DNA from: Pseudomonas entomophila
GTDB taxonomy: Bacteria > Pseudomonadota > Gammaproteobacteria > Pseudomonadales > Pseudomonadaceae
DNA: 64,000 bases
Direction of reading: 5' to 3'
Assembly (NCBI RefSeq): GCF_029193575.1
Contig: NZ_JARGCS010000043.1
Location: forward strand, 124,001-188,000
Both the position numbers and the translations under genes were made by a program. This document shows, piece by piece, positions 45,750-53,859 of this stretch (the stretch's first letter is position 1; each line of letters begins with the position of its first letter). The notes under the pieces were generated by a model. It ran no database searches. It saw nothing but the letters and a program-made list of their open reading frames with translations, and was not told the origin of the DNA.

Positions 45750-46826
45750 TTACTCGACATTCAACACGCCACGACGCACCTGGTCACGCTCAATGGACTC
45801 GAACAGCGCCTTGAAGTTGCCCTCCCCGAAGCCATCATCCCCCTTGCGCTGGATGAACTCGAAGAACACCGGGCCGAGCAGGGTCTCGGAGAAGATCTGC
45901 AGCAGCAGGCGCTTGTCGCCCGCAGCCGAAGCGCCGTCTAGCAGGATGCCACGGGCCTGCAACTGGTCCACCGGTTCACCGTGGCCGGGCAGGCGCTCCT
46001 CGAGCATCTCGTAGTAGGTCTGTGGTGGTGCGGTCATGAAACGTGTGCCCAAGCCCTTGAGCATGTCCCAGGTCTTGAGCAGGTCATCGGTAAGGAAGGC
46101 AACGTGCTGGATGCCCTCGCCGTTGAACTGCATCAGGAATTCCTCGATCTGCCCCGACCCCTTGGACGACTCCTCGTTCAGCGGGATGCGGATCATGCCG
46201 TCAGGCGCGGTCATCGCCCGCGACGTCAGGCCGGTGTACTCACCCTTGATGTCGAAATAGCGTATCTCGCGGAAATTGAACAGTTTCTCGTAGAACCCAG
46301 CCCAATAGGACATGCGCCCGCGATAGACGTTGTGGGTCAGGTGATCGATGACCTTGAGGCCCGCGCCGGGCGGGTTACGGTCGACGCCTTCGATGAAGGT
46401 GAAGTCGATGTCGTAGATCGAGCTGCCTTCCTCGAAACGGTCGATCAGGTACAGCGGCGCGCCGCCAATGCCCTTGATCGCCGGCAGGCGCAGCTCCATC
46501 GGCCCGGTCTCGATCTCCACCGGCTGGGCGCCGAGCTCCAGGGCGCGGGCGTAGGCTTCGTGGGCGTTACGCACGCGGAACGCCATGCCACACACCGACG
46601 GCCCGTGCTCGGCGGCGAAGTAGGAGGCAATACTCTTCGGTTCGTTATTGAGGATCAAGTTGATGCCACCCTGGCGGTACAGGTGCACATCCTTGGAGCG
46701 GTGGGTGGCCACCTTGGTGAAGCCCATCGCCTGGAACACCGGTTCCAGCACGCCTGGGGTGGGCGAAGCGAATTCAATGAACTCGAAGCCCATCAGGCCC
46801 ATCGGGTTGTCGAAGATATCAGCCAT
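45750..46826 (-). CDS. hpd: 4-hydroxyphenylpyruvate dioxygenase
   Basis: A 358-residue Fe(II) dioxygenase that turns 4-hydroxyphenylpyruvate into homogentisate in tyrosine breakdown. The metal ligands are readable: His in VIDHLTHNV, His in IQHVAFLT and Glu in FFEFIQR, with the C-terminal alpha gate beginning [15 protein letters not shown]. Length matches Pseudomonas enzymes. It stands alone and is transcribed away from the CSS-EAL gene. Confidence 0.97.
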   Translation of the reverse strand: MADIFDNPMGLMGFEFIEFASPTPGVLEPVFQAMGFTKVATHRSKDVHLYRQGGINLILNNEPKSIASYFAAEHGPSVCGMAFRVRNAHEAYARALELGAQPVEIETGPMELRLPAIKGIGGAPLYLIDRFEEGSSIYDIDFTFIEGVDRNPPGAGLKVIDHLTHNVYRGRMSYWAGFYEKLFNFREIRYFDIKGEYTGLTSRAMTAPDGMIRIPLNEESSKGSGQIEEFLMQFNGEGIQHVAFLTDDLLKTWDMLKGLGTRFMTAPPQTYYEMLEERLPGHGEPVDQLQARGILLDGASAAGDKRLLLQIFSETLLGPVFFEFIQRKGDDGFGEGNFKALFESIERDQVRRGVLNVE

Positions 46827-47140
46827 GTTCGTGTCCTCATCTGCAGCAAGAATAAGCGTGTCGTGTCACGTGCTTGGGATGTCGAACCGGCGTGGTGGCG
46901 AGCAGGGAATACCCCTCACACTGCGGGAGAGGAAATCACCAATGAGCAGCTTGAACCCATGAAATGCCATATGGACCCATTCTCGGCGGGAGTGGCCCTC
47001 CAGAAAGTGGAGAGCCTTATTCTTGTATTCGTAATGCGATTCTATAGTGCGTAAATTGTTTTGTCGCCCCCTTAAGTTTTCCGGGTCGACCGACAAACGG
47101 CTATGCTGTGCAGGTTATCTTCCTACAAGTCTAGGCCAGC
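46827..47140. promoter_or_regulatory. 314-bp divergent intergenic region between hpd and CSS-EAL gene
   Basis: It must contain the promoters of both divergent genes. Near 47054-47096 a TTTGTCG / CGACAAA inverted repeat with a ~25-bp spacer lies before the CSS-EAL gene. No clear PhhR box is seen for hpd. No coding signal is seen. Confidence 0.5.
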
Positions 47141-48727
47141 ATGCCCCTAACGGTTAAACGTCCCGCCCGCTGGAGCTGGCGCACCCTGCTTCCTTGGGGT
47201 GTCGGCGCACTGCCGCTGCTGTGCGGTCTTGTGGTGATGCACTGGCAGATCGAACGCGAACTGCGCGACAGTAGCGCGCACACCGCGCGGCAGGTGGTCA
47301 GCCATGTCGAGCGCATCCTGGACAGCCTCTCCAACGCCGCCGAAACCCTGCTGCCCCTGGCCGGTCGCCCGTGCAAGGACGCCGAACTGGCCCTGCGCGA
47401 ACAGGTCACGCGCAACGCCTTCGTGCGTTCGACCAACCTGGTCGAACGCGACACCCTCTATTGCAGCTCGTTGTTCGGCGACTACGACGAACCGGTGGAC
47501 GGACGCGACTACACCGACGGTCGACTGTGGTTGATGAATGGCAACTCCGTCACCCCTGGCCACCCGCTGCTGGTGCTTCGCGCCAGCAACGGTCGCAGCG
47601 CGGCCATCAGCACCGTCGATGGCGACCACCTGCTCACCGCCCTGCGCCTGATCGGCCAGGACGAAACCTTGCAGTTGCAGGTCGGCGACCGTTGGATGGC
47701 CAAGGATGGCGTGGTCCACCGCGGCATCCCGCCGACAGCGGTAAGCGCCGCCGTGGTGCAGCACTCGACACGCTACCCCTTCAGCGTGCACGGCGGCTAC
47801 GGCCCCGACAAGGCTTACGAGATGTTGCGCAGCCATTACCCGGCGCTGCTCAGCCTGCTCCTGGTACTGGGCATCGCCGCCGGAACCGCCTGCCGCTGGC
47901 AATTGCGCCGAGCCTCTTCCCCCCGCGCCGAACTGGAACGGGCACTGGAAGCCGAGGAGTTCATCCCCTTCTTCCAACCCGTGGTGCGCAAGGGCGACTA
48001 CCACTGGGCCGGAGCCGAAGTGCTGATGCGCTGGCAACACCCGCGCGAAGGCCTGGTGCGCCCGGACCTGTTCATCCCCTACGCCGAACACAGCGGGCAA
48101 ATCGTCGCCATGACCCGCGCCCTGATGCTGCGCACCGCCCAAGGCCTGGCGCCCTTTGCGGCGCTTTTGGATGACGGCTTTCACATCGGTATCAACATCA
48201 CCGCCGACCATTGTCGCGACCTGCGCCTGCTCGCCGACTGCCGCACCTTCCTGCAGCACTTCCCGCCTGGGCGCGTGGTACTGACCCTCGAACTCACCGA
48301 GCGCAAGCTGATCGAACCGACGCCCGTGACCCTGGAACTGTTCGAAAAACTGCACGCGTTGGGCGTGATGATCGCCCTTGACGACTTCGGCACCGGCCAA
48401 TCGAGCCTCAACTACCTGCGCCAGTTCAAGGTCGACTACCTGAAGATCGACCAGAGCTTCGTCGCCATGATTGGTGGCGATGCGCTGTCGCAACACATCC
48501 TCGACACCATTATCGAGCTGTCGGCCAAGCTGGGCCTGGGGATCGTCGCCGAAGGCGTGGAGACCGACGTGCAGCGCGACTACCTGACCCAGCATGAGGT
48601 GGATTTCCAACAAGGGTACCTGCACGCGCGGCCAATGCCGCTGGAGGACTTCCTCCAGGCCCTTGCCGCACGCCCCGGCGGCACGCGGTTGCCGCAGGCC
48701 GCGCCCCCTGAGATCATGCCCGGCTGA
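47141..48727 (+). CDS. CSS-motif EAL-domain c-di-GMP phosphodiesterase
   Basis: A 528-residue inner-membrane enzyme. Helix 1 is at ~16-34, a periplasmic CSS domain has Cys78 and Cys108-Ser-Ser, helix 2 is at ~235-252, and the cytoplasmic EAL domain (270-510) carries the substrate motif in E-V-L-M-R-W, catalytic Glu in L-E-L-T-E, metal Asp pair in DDFGTG, E-G-V-E and QGYLHARP. All key residues are present, so it should hydrolyse c-di-GMP to pGpG, controlled by the periplasmic disulfide. It is divergent from hpd. Confidence 0.93.
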   Translation: MPLTVKRPARWSWRTLLPWGVGALPLLCGLVVMHWQIERELRDSSAHTARQVVSHVERILDSLSNAAETLLPLAGRPCKDAELALREQVTRNAFVRSTNLVERDTLYCSSLFGDYDEPVDGRDYTDGRLWLMNGNSVTPGHPLLVLRASNGRSAAISTVDGDHLLTALRLIGQDETLQLQVGDRWMAKDGVVHRGIPPTAVSAAVVQHSTRYPFSVHGGYGPDKAYEMLRSHYPALLSLLLVLGIAAGTACRWQLRRASSPRAELERALEAEEFIPFFQPVVRKGDYHWAGAEVLMRWQHPREGLVRPDLFIPYAEHSGQIVAMTRALMLRTAQGLAPFAALLDDGFHIGINITADHCRDLRLLADCRTFLQHFPPGRVVLTLELTERKLIEPTPVTLELFEKLHALGVMIALDDFGTGQSSLNYLRQFKVDYLKIDQSFVAMIGGDALSQHILDTIIELSAKLGLGIVAEGVETDVQRDYLTQHEVDFQQGYLHARPMPLEDFLQALAARPGGTRLPQAAPPEIMPG

Positions 48728-48757
48728 TTCCGTCGCCCCCCTTTAACCGAGGCTTTT

Positions 48758-49645
48758 GTGTCAAAAGGCATTTTCGCGTCCGTCATGGCGTCCATATTGT
48801 TCGCCGTGATGTATTTCTACACCTCCCTGCTCAAGCCGCTGAATGGCGAGGAGATCTTTGGCTGGCGAACCTTGCTGACCCTACCCTGCCTGACCTTGTT
48901 CATGCTGCTCAGCAAGGACTGGGTACGGGTCGGTGAACTGTTGGCGCGGGTGCGCAAGACACCGACTCTGCTGCTGGGCATGCTCGGCACCTCGTCGCTG
49001 CTGGGGGTGCAGTTGTGGCTGTTCCTCTGGGCGCCGCTGCATGGGCGCAGCCTTGAAGTCTCGATGGGCTACTTCCTGCTGCCCTTGGCGATGGTGTTGA
49101 CCGGGCGCCTGGTCTACGGCGAGCGCCTGTCACGCCTGCAGAAGGTGGCGGTGGCGTGCGCCGCGCTGGGGGTCGGCCACGAGCTGTACCAGCATGGCAG
49201 CTTCGCCTGGGAAACCCTGGTGGTGGTGATCGGCTACCCGATCTATTTCGTACTGCGCAAACGCTGCCGCACCGAGCACCTGGGCGGCCTTTGGTGCGAC
49301 ATGAGCCTGCTGTTGCCGGCGGCCTTGTACTTCGTGACCAACGGCCCGCTGTCACCCGCGGACCTGGCCGAGCACCCGGGCTTGTACGGGTTGATCCCGC
49401 TGCTCGGGGTGATCAGCGCCTTCGCCCTGATCACCTACGTGCTGGCCAGCCGTCTGCTGGCGTTCAGCTTGTTCGGCCTGCTGAGCTACGTCGAGCCGGT
49501 ACTGCTGGTGGGCGTGGCGCTGCTACTGGGCGAAACCATCGGCCCCGACCAGTGGCTGACCTACCTGCCGATCTGGGCCGCCGTGATGGTGCTGGTGCTC
49601 GAAGGCATCAAGCACCTGCTGCGCCAGCGTCGGCGCCCGGTGTGA
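48758..49645 (+). CDS. EamA/RarD-family transporter
   Basis: A 295-residue, ten-helix drug/metabolite transporter of the RarD branch: G-E-E-I-F-G-W-R early, [24 protein letters not shown] for helix 3-4, and [10 protein letters not shown] near the end. The start is GTG 48758 behind CGAGG. Substrate unknown. Its last 38 bp overlap the convergent TerC/CorC gene. Confidence 0.9.
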   Translation: MSKGIFASVMASILFAVMYFYTSLLKPLNGEEIFGWRTLLTLPCLTLFMLLSKDWVRVGELLARVRKTPTLLLGMLGTSSLLGVQLWLFLWAPLHGRSLEVSMGYFLLPLAMVLTGRLVYGERLSRLQKVAVACAALGVGHELYQHGSFAWETLVVVIGYPIYFVLRKRCRTEHLGGLWCDMSLLLPAALYFVTNGPLSPADLAEHPGLYGLIPLLGVISAFALITYVLASRLLAFSLFGLLSYVEPVLLVGVALLLGETIGPDQWLTYLPIWAAVMVLVLEGIKHLLRQRRRPV

Positions 49646-51179
49646 GGCGCACCTGGCGCACCCGGCGCTCCTCCACCGCCACCACGGTCATGGTCCAGCC
49701 ATTCCACGCCAGACGGTCGCCGACTACCGGCAGACGGTCGAGCAGGCTCATCACCAGGCCCGCCAGGGTCTGGTAGTCCTCGGTGGCGCGGGCACTGAAG
49801 CCGGTGCGTGCCTTGACCTGACCCAGGTTCAAGGCGCCACTGACAACGAAACCATCGGCCTCCTCGACGATCCCCGGGCCCTCCACTTCGCTGGCGTCCG
49901 GCAACTCGCCGGCGATCGATTCGAGGATGTCGGTCATGGTCAGCAGACCGGTGAAGTCACCGAACTCGTTAACCACGAAGGCCACATGGGTCGACTGGCC
50001 GCGCATCTGCTCCAAGGCGTTGAGGATGCTGAAGCTCTCCAGCAGGTTCAGCGGGGTGCGCGCCAGGCGCTCCAGGTCGGGCTCGTTGCCGGACAGCAAC
50101 TCCTTGAGCAACTCCTTCTTGTGCACGAAGCCCAGCGGTTCCTCGATGCGCCCATCGCGGATCAATGGCAGGCGCGAATACGGCGAGTTGGCCAGCGCCC
50201 GGGCAATCGCCTCGGGCGACTGGTTCAGGTCGATGGCGTCGACCTGGGCACGCACCGTCATGACCGTGCGGATCGGTCGTTCGGCAAGGTTCAATACACC
50301 ACTGATCATCACCCGCTCACGGCGGTCGAACAGCACCTGCTCCTCGCCGCCTTCGACCAGGTCGGCAATTTCCTCACCCAGCTCATCCGCCTCCACCCGA
50401 CGCCCGCCCAGCAGGCGCAGCACCGCGTGGGCTGTGCGCTCACGCAGCGGCCGGTGCTGTTGCAGGCTGCGCTTGCGACGGGCACGGGCCAACTGGTTGA
50501 ACAGCTCGATCAGGATCGAGAAACCAATCGCCGCATAGAGGTAGCCTTTCGGAATATGGAAGCCCAGGCCCTCGGCGGTCAGGCTGAAGCCGATCATCAT
50601 CAGGAAGCCCAGGCACAGCATGATCACCGTCGGGTGGGCATTGACGAAGCGGGTCAGCGGCTTGCTGGCGACGATCATGATGCCGATGGAGAAGATCACC
50701 GCGATCATCATCACCGACAGGTGCTCGACCATGCCCACGGCGGTGATCACCGCATCCAGCGAGAACACCGCGTCGAGCACCACGATCTGCGCGACGATCG
50801 GCCAGAACGCGGCATGGCGCACCACACCGCTGCTCTGCGCCGCGTGCCCTTCCAGGCGTTCATGCAACTCCATGGTGGCCTTGAACAACAGGAACACACC
50901 ACCGAACAGCATGATCAAGTCGCGGCCGGAGAAGCTCTTGCCAAACACCTCGAACAACGGCGCGGTCAGCGTCACCATCCACGAGATGCTGGCCAGCAGG
51001 CCCAGGCGCATCAGCAGCGCCAACGTCAGGCCGATCACCCGCGCACGGTCGCGCTGGTGCGGTGGCAGCTTGTCGGCCAGGATGGCGATGAACACCAGGT
51101 TGTCGATGCCTAGTACCAGCTCGAGGACGATAAGCGTCAGCAGGCCCAGCCAGGCCGTGGGGTCGGCTAGCCATTCCAT
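49608..51179 (-). CDS. TerC-type membrane protein with CBS and CorC domains (YoaE/YegH-like)
   Basis: A 523-residue protein. The N-terminal TerC domain has seven helices with the acidic metal-binding motifs [15 protein letters not shown] and [16 protein letters not shown] cytoplasmic pair of CBS domains follows (about 300-420, with [11 protein letters not shown] and a second unit near [12 protein letters not shown]), then a CorC/HlyC domain ([14 protein letters not shown]). TerC proteins export Mn2+ or support metal homeostasis, so metal handling is the likely role. Confidence 0.92.
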   Translation of the reverse strand: MEWLADPTAWLGLLTLIVLELVLGIDNLVFIAILADKLPPHQRDRARVIGLTLALLMRLGLLASISWMVTLTAPLFEVFGKSFSGRDLIMLFGGVFLLFKATMELHERLEGHAAQSSGVVRHAAFWPIVAQIVVLDAVFSLDAVITAVGMVEHLSVMMIAVIFSIGIMIVASKPLTRFVNAHPTVIMLCLGFLMMIGFSLTAEGLGFHIPKGYLYAAIGFSILIELFNQLARARRKRSLQQHRPLRERTAHAVLRLLGGRRVEADELGEEIADLVEGGEEQVLFDRRERVMISGVLNLAERPIRTVMTVRAQVDAIDLNQSPEAIARALANSPYSRLPLIRDGRIEEPLGFVHKKELLKELLSGNEPDLERLARTPLNLLESFSILNALEQMRGQSTHVAFVVNEFGDFTGLLTMTDILESIAGELPDASEVEGPGIVEEADGFVVSGALNLGQVKARTGFSARATEDYQTLAGLVMSLLDRLPVVGDRLAWNGWTMTVVAVEERRVRQVRLTPGADAGAAGA

Positions 51180-51439
51180 TAGCGGGTACTCTCGAAGGAA
51201 GCGTCACGAGGACGGGGGAAACGTGGCCGGGACGGCCGGGGACTGGGGGGCTCCGCGAAGGTGCTCATGGTGACCTTGATAGCAAAATGGGAAGGTGATC
51301 CTACAATCGAAGCAGGTTTTTCTCACAGCGCGAAACTATTACAAAAGCTGTAACAGATCCCCTGAGCACTTTCGTTCAATACCCAGGTCGGCCGGTCAGC
51401 CAGGATGACCGGCATCCATCGACCCTAAGGAAACCCTCC
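51180..51439. other. 260-bp divergent intergenic region
   Basis: Lies between the TerC/CorC gene (-) and the LysE gene (+). An AT-richer stretch near 51300-51350 (AAACTATTACAAAAGCTGTAACAG) has an imperfect TTAC-A-rich-GTAA dyad and may be part of a promoter. A TAAGGA ribosome site precedes the LysE start. Nothing else recognised. Confidence 0.45.
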
Positions 51440-52024
51440 ATGAGCCTGTCCCTTTCCATGGCCGCCTTTGCCCTGGCGGCCTCGATTTCCCCCGGCCCGG
51501 TCAATATCGTCGCCCTTGGCAGCGGCGCCCGACATGGCCTGCGTGCGAGCCTGGCGCATGCTGGCGGCGCAACGCTGGGCTTCTGCCTGCTGTTGGTGCT
51601 GGTGGGCCTGGGGTTGCACGAGTTGCTGCTGCGCTGGCCGCTGCTGGGGCGATTGTTGCACTGGGGTGGGGTGGCGTTCCTGCTGTACATGGCCTGGAAG
51701 CTGGCCAGCGCCGATGGGCGGTTGGGCAATGCGCACGACCAGCGCGCGCCGTCGGCCTGGCATGGTGCGTTGATGCAGTGGCTCAACCCCAAGGCTTGGT
51801 TGGCGGCTATCGCGGGTATCGGGGCTTATGTCGGCGGCGAGCAGCACCTGCTGTGGCTGTTCACCTGGATCTACGGGCCGATCTGCTTTGTCTCGGTGGC
51901 CAGTTGGGCCTGGGCGGGCAGCGTGATCAGCCAGTACTTGGGCAACCCGAGGCACATGCGCTTGTTCAACGGAGGGTTGGCGGTGCTGCTTGTGGCCAGT
52001 GCGGTGTATTTGGTTGTGGGGTGA
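51440..52024 (+). CDS. LysE family amino-acid exporter
   Basis: A 194-residue exporter with six helices. It opens with S-I-S-P-G-P-V-N-I, the LysE/RhtB signature, and carries Q-W-L-N-P-K-A-W-L-A-A-I. It is diverged from the LysE protein at 13425. It lies tail to tail with an AraC gene, 23 bp away. Confidence 0.9.
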   Translation: MSLSLSMAAFALAASISPGPVNIVALGSGARHGLRASLAHAGGATLGFCLLLVLVGLGLHELLLRWPLLGRLLHWGGVAFLLYMAWKLASADGRLGNAHDQRAPSAWHGALMQWLNPKAWLAAIAGIGAYVGGEQHLLWLFTWIYGPICFVSVASWAWAGSVISQYLGNPRHMRLFNGGLAVLLVASAVYLVVG

Positions 52025-52047
52025 GGCATAAGGGCCCTTATGCCACC

Positions 52048-52824
52048 TCACCCACTGCGGTAATGCCCCGGCGTCGCCGCCAGGTGCTGCTTGAACGCCC
52101 GCTGCAGATGCGCCTGGTCGGCAAACCCCGCCTCCAGCGCCACCTCGGCAATCGCCCGCCCCTGGCGCAGCTGGGCGCGGGCATGCTGCACTCGCTGATC
52201 GACCAGGTAACCGTGTGGCGTCAGGCCGAAACGCTGGCGGAAGGCGCGAATCAGGTAGGCTCGCGACAACCCCGCCGCCGCACAGATGTCTTCCAGGCTC
52301 AGCGGGTCCAGCCGGTGCGCGCGGATGAACGCCGCCGCCATCTCCAGACGCGGGTGGCTAGCCTGCGCGGCCCCCGGCACCAGATCGAGGTAGCCCGGCA
52401 AGTCGGCGAAGAAGGCCGCGAGCATCGCCTCACGCCCTTCCCCTTGTTCATGGAACAAACCGGCAAACACCTGCAACAAGCGGCCATACAGCGCAGGCGA
52501 GGTGCTGTAGGTCGCCACGGGCAAAGCAAAGCCCAGCCCGCGTAACCACGGCATGTCGACGAACAGCATCAGGTACGACCAACTGGCGCCATCGATGGGG
52601 TTGCAGGCATGCACCACCCCCGGGTTCATCAGCACCGTCGCCCCCGCGGCCAGTTCGCGCCACTGGCCGCCGGTGAGGTAGGTGCTGCGCCCGCCGGTGA
52701 CCACGCCGATGGAGAAACTCTCATGGGAATGGGCGCCGTAGCACACCGCGCGGCCGTCACCCACGCGGCGCGCCTCGACGAAGGGCAATGCCGGGTCACG
52801 CCAGAACCGCGATACCTCGATCAT
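52048..52824 (-). CDS. AraC family transcriptional regulator with N-terminal cupin
   Basis: A 258-residue regulator: an AraC-type cupin (residues 10-150, with HSHESFSIGVVTGG) and a C-terminal double helix-turn-helix (170-255), with AGLSRAYLIRAFRQRFG in the first and AGFADQAHLQRAFKQH in the second. This cupin-AraC layout is common beside LysE exporter genes and often controls them, so it may control the neighbouring exporter (inference). Confidence 0.9.
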   Translation of the reverse strand: MIEVSRFWRDPALPFVEARRVGDGRAVCYGAHSHESFSIGVVTGGRSTYLTGGQWRELAAGATVLMNPGVVHACNPIDGASWSYLMLFVDMPWLRGLGFALPVATYSTSPALYGRLLQVFAGLFHEQGEGREAMLAAFFADLPGYLDLVPGAAQASHPRLEMAAAFIRAHRLDPLSLEDICAAAGLSRAYLIRAFRQRFGLTPHGYLVDQRVQHARAQLRQGRAIAEVALEAGFADQAHLQRAFKQHLAATPGHYRSG

Positions 52825-52834
52825 CGCCCTGCCC

Positions 52835-53263
52835 TCACTCGTCCCCGCCCTGCACCACCACCAGCAACTGCGCCTGGCGCTCGCCCACCGAACGCAGGCG
52901 GTGCGGTGTCTGGGCGTTGAAATGCAGAGCGTCGCCCTGCCCCAGCAGCACCCGCTCGGTCATGAAGTCCACCTCCACCTGGCCCTCGTGGACGAACAGG
53001 AACTCCTCGCCCTGGTGTTCCTTGAAGGTCGGGTCGCTGAACTCGCCGGGCGGCTGGATGATGAACGGCAGCAGGCTGCGCTGGCCGACCTGCGAGGTCA
53101 GCACCGCATACCCCGGCCCTACCCCATCGCCCACCAGCGCCTGGCGCTCGCCACGGCGCACAAGGCTGTAGCGCGTCTGCCCGGCCTGGTCTTCGGCGAA
53201 CAGTTCCTCGACGTTGACGTTCAGCGCCTTGGCCAGCTTCAGTGCCGCTGCGATGGACGGCGT
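52835..53263 (-). pseudogene. 5'-truncated XRE/cupin regulator
   Basis: The 142 readable codons begin T-P-S-I-A-A-A-L-K-L-A-K-A-L-N-V, the end of an XRE helix-turn-helix, and continue with an entire cupin domain (EEFLFVHEGQVEVDF, HFNAQTPHRLRS). The first ~60 residues, holding the recognition helix, are missing: upstream of codon TPSI the sequence changes at 53264-53266 to a plus-strand aldolase fragment. There is no proper start codon for the full frame; an internal ATG 53161 would yield only the cupin. It cannot bind DNA as a normal family member. Confidence 0.85.
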
Positions 53264-53265
53264 GT

Positions 53266-53403
53266 TCAGTCAGCAAAGACCAGCTGGTCCAGAAGGCCCT
53301 GACGCAGATGCAAGGCTCGCTCGCCGATAATACGTGGACTGTGCGGGAAAAGCTGGCCCTGACCTGCCGAATTCTCTTCGACCACGGCCACGACTCGGGC
53401 CTG
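53266..53403 (+). pseudogene. N-terminal fragment of a class II aldolase/adducin-family gene
   Basis: On the plus strand 46 codons read S-V-S-K-D-Q-L-V-Q-K-A-L-T and then VREKLALTCRILFDHGHDSGL, the conserved opening of a class II aldolase/adducin family protein found in Pseudomonas. The start ATG is lost at the left joint and after H-D-S-G-L the frame runs into foreign sequence and stops at 53418-53420. The opposite strand also has an open frame here, but the homology is on the plus strand. Confidence 0.78.
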
Positions 53404-53545
53404 TTTCATCAATGTACTTGAGAGGCCCGCCAGCGGACTGAGAGGGTTTCCAACCCTGACCTTCCGCATACAGCTTCAATTCGCTAGCCTTGGGTGTTCG
53501 GCCAGCCTCAAATAGCTTATCAATGCCTTTTGTACCAACTAAACC
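53403..53545 (-). pseudogene. Orphan polymorphic-toxin C-terminal fragment
   Basis: Minus-strand codons directly after the immunity gene read G-L-V-G-T-K-G-I-D-K-L-F-E-A-G-R-T-P-K-A and then S-E-L-K-L-Y-A-E-G-Q-G-W-K-P-S-Q, followed by G-P-L-K-Y-I-D-E-T-G. This pattern is seen at the C-terminal ends of Rhs/CDI polymorphic toxins. The frame is cut at 53399-53404, where it joins the aldolase fragment, and it has no start codon. It is a displaced CdiA-CT remnant of another toxin type. The family name is not certain. Confidence 0.68.
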
Positions 53546-53859
53546 CTAACCAGCACAAACTCCATAAAAACCCCACTACCGCTCATTCCTTCAACAATTA
53601 GCCGGCTCATCCCCACCGACTTCACAGCAAAATCCATTTCATTTAATGACGCAGAAAAGTCAACAATACAATTCATATCTGGAATTCTCTTACCCCCCTT
53701 GATTTTAAACCCCTCAATACCAAGAACTGCAATACCATTATTCTTGCAGTAGTCGACCAGCTTAATTCCATCACCGGCATCAAATAAAGGAGTGCCACCC
53801 CATATTAATGTAGGAGCAATAGGCAAATCCTCTACGGATACTTCTGCAATCAGTCCCAT
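53539..53859 (-). CDS. cdiI: CdiI-type immunity protein, colicin E5 immunity-like
   Basis: A 106-residue acidic protein starting at ATG 53859, which overlaps the cdiA stop by 10 bp. The middle reads V-D-Y-C-K-N-N-G-I-A-V-L-G-I-E-G-F, similar in layout to the colicin E5 immunity protein, in which a C-x-x-x-x-K-x-G-x-x-x-L-G-I-D/E-G segment is found. Such proteins occupy the anticodon-binding cleft of the nuclease. Base composition is much more AT-rich than the flanking DNA, which fits exchange together with the toxin tip. Confidence 0.82.
   Translation of the reverse strand: MGLIAEVSVEDLPIAPTLIWGGTPLFDAGDGIKLVDYCKNNGIAVLGIEGFKIKGGKRIPDMNCIVDFSASLNEMDFAVKSVGMSRLIVEGMSGSGVFMEFVLVRV

Noticed and set aside
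53266-53479. Two overlapping minus-strand frames of about 67 codons as a continuous frameshifted toxin
   Set aside because: The left half is better explained as the antisense of an aldolase fragment on the plus strand, so this is a joint rather than a frameshift.
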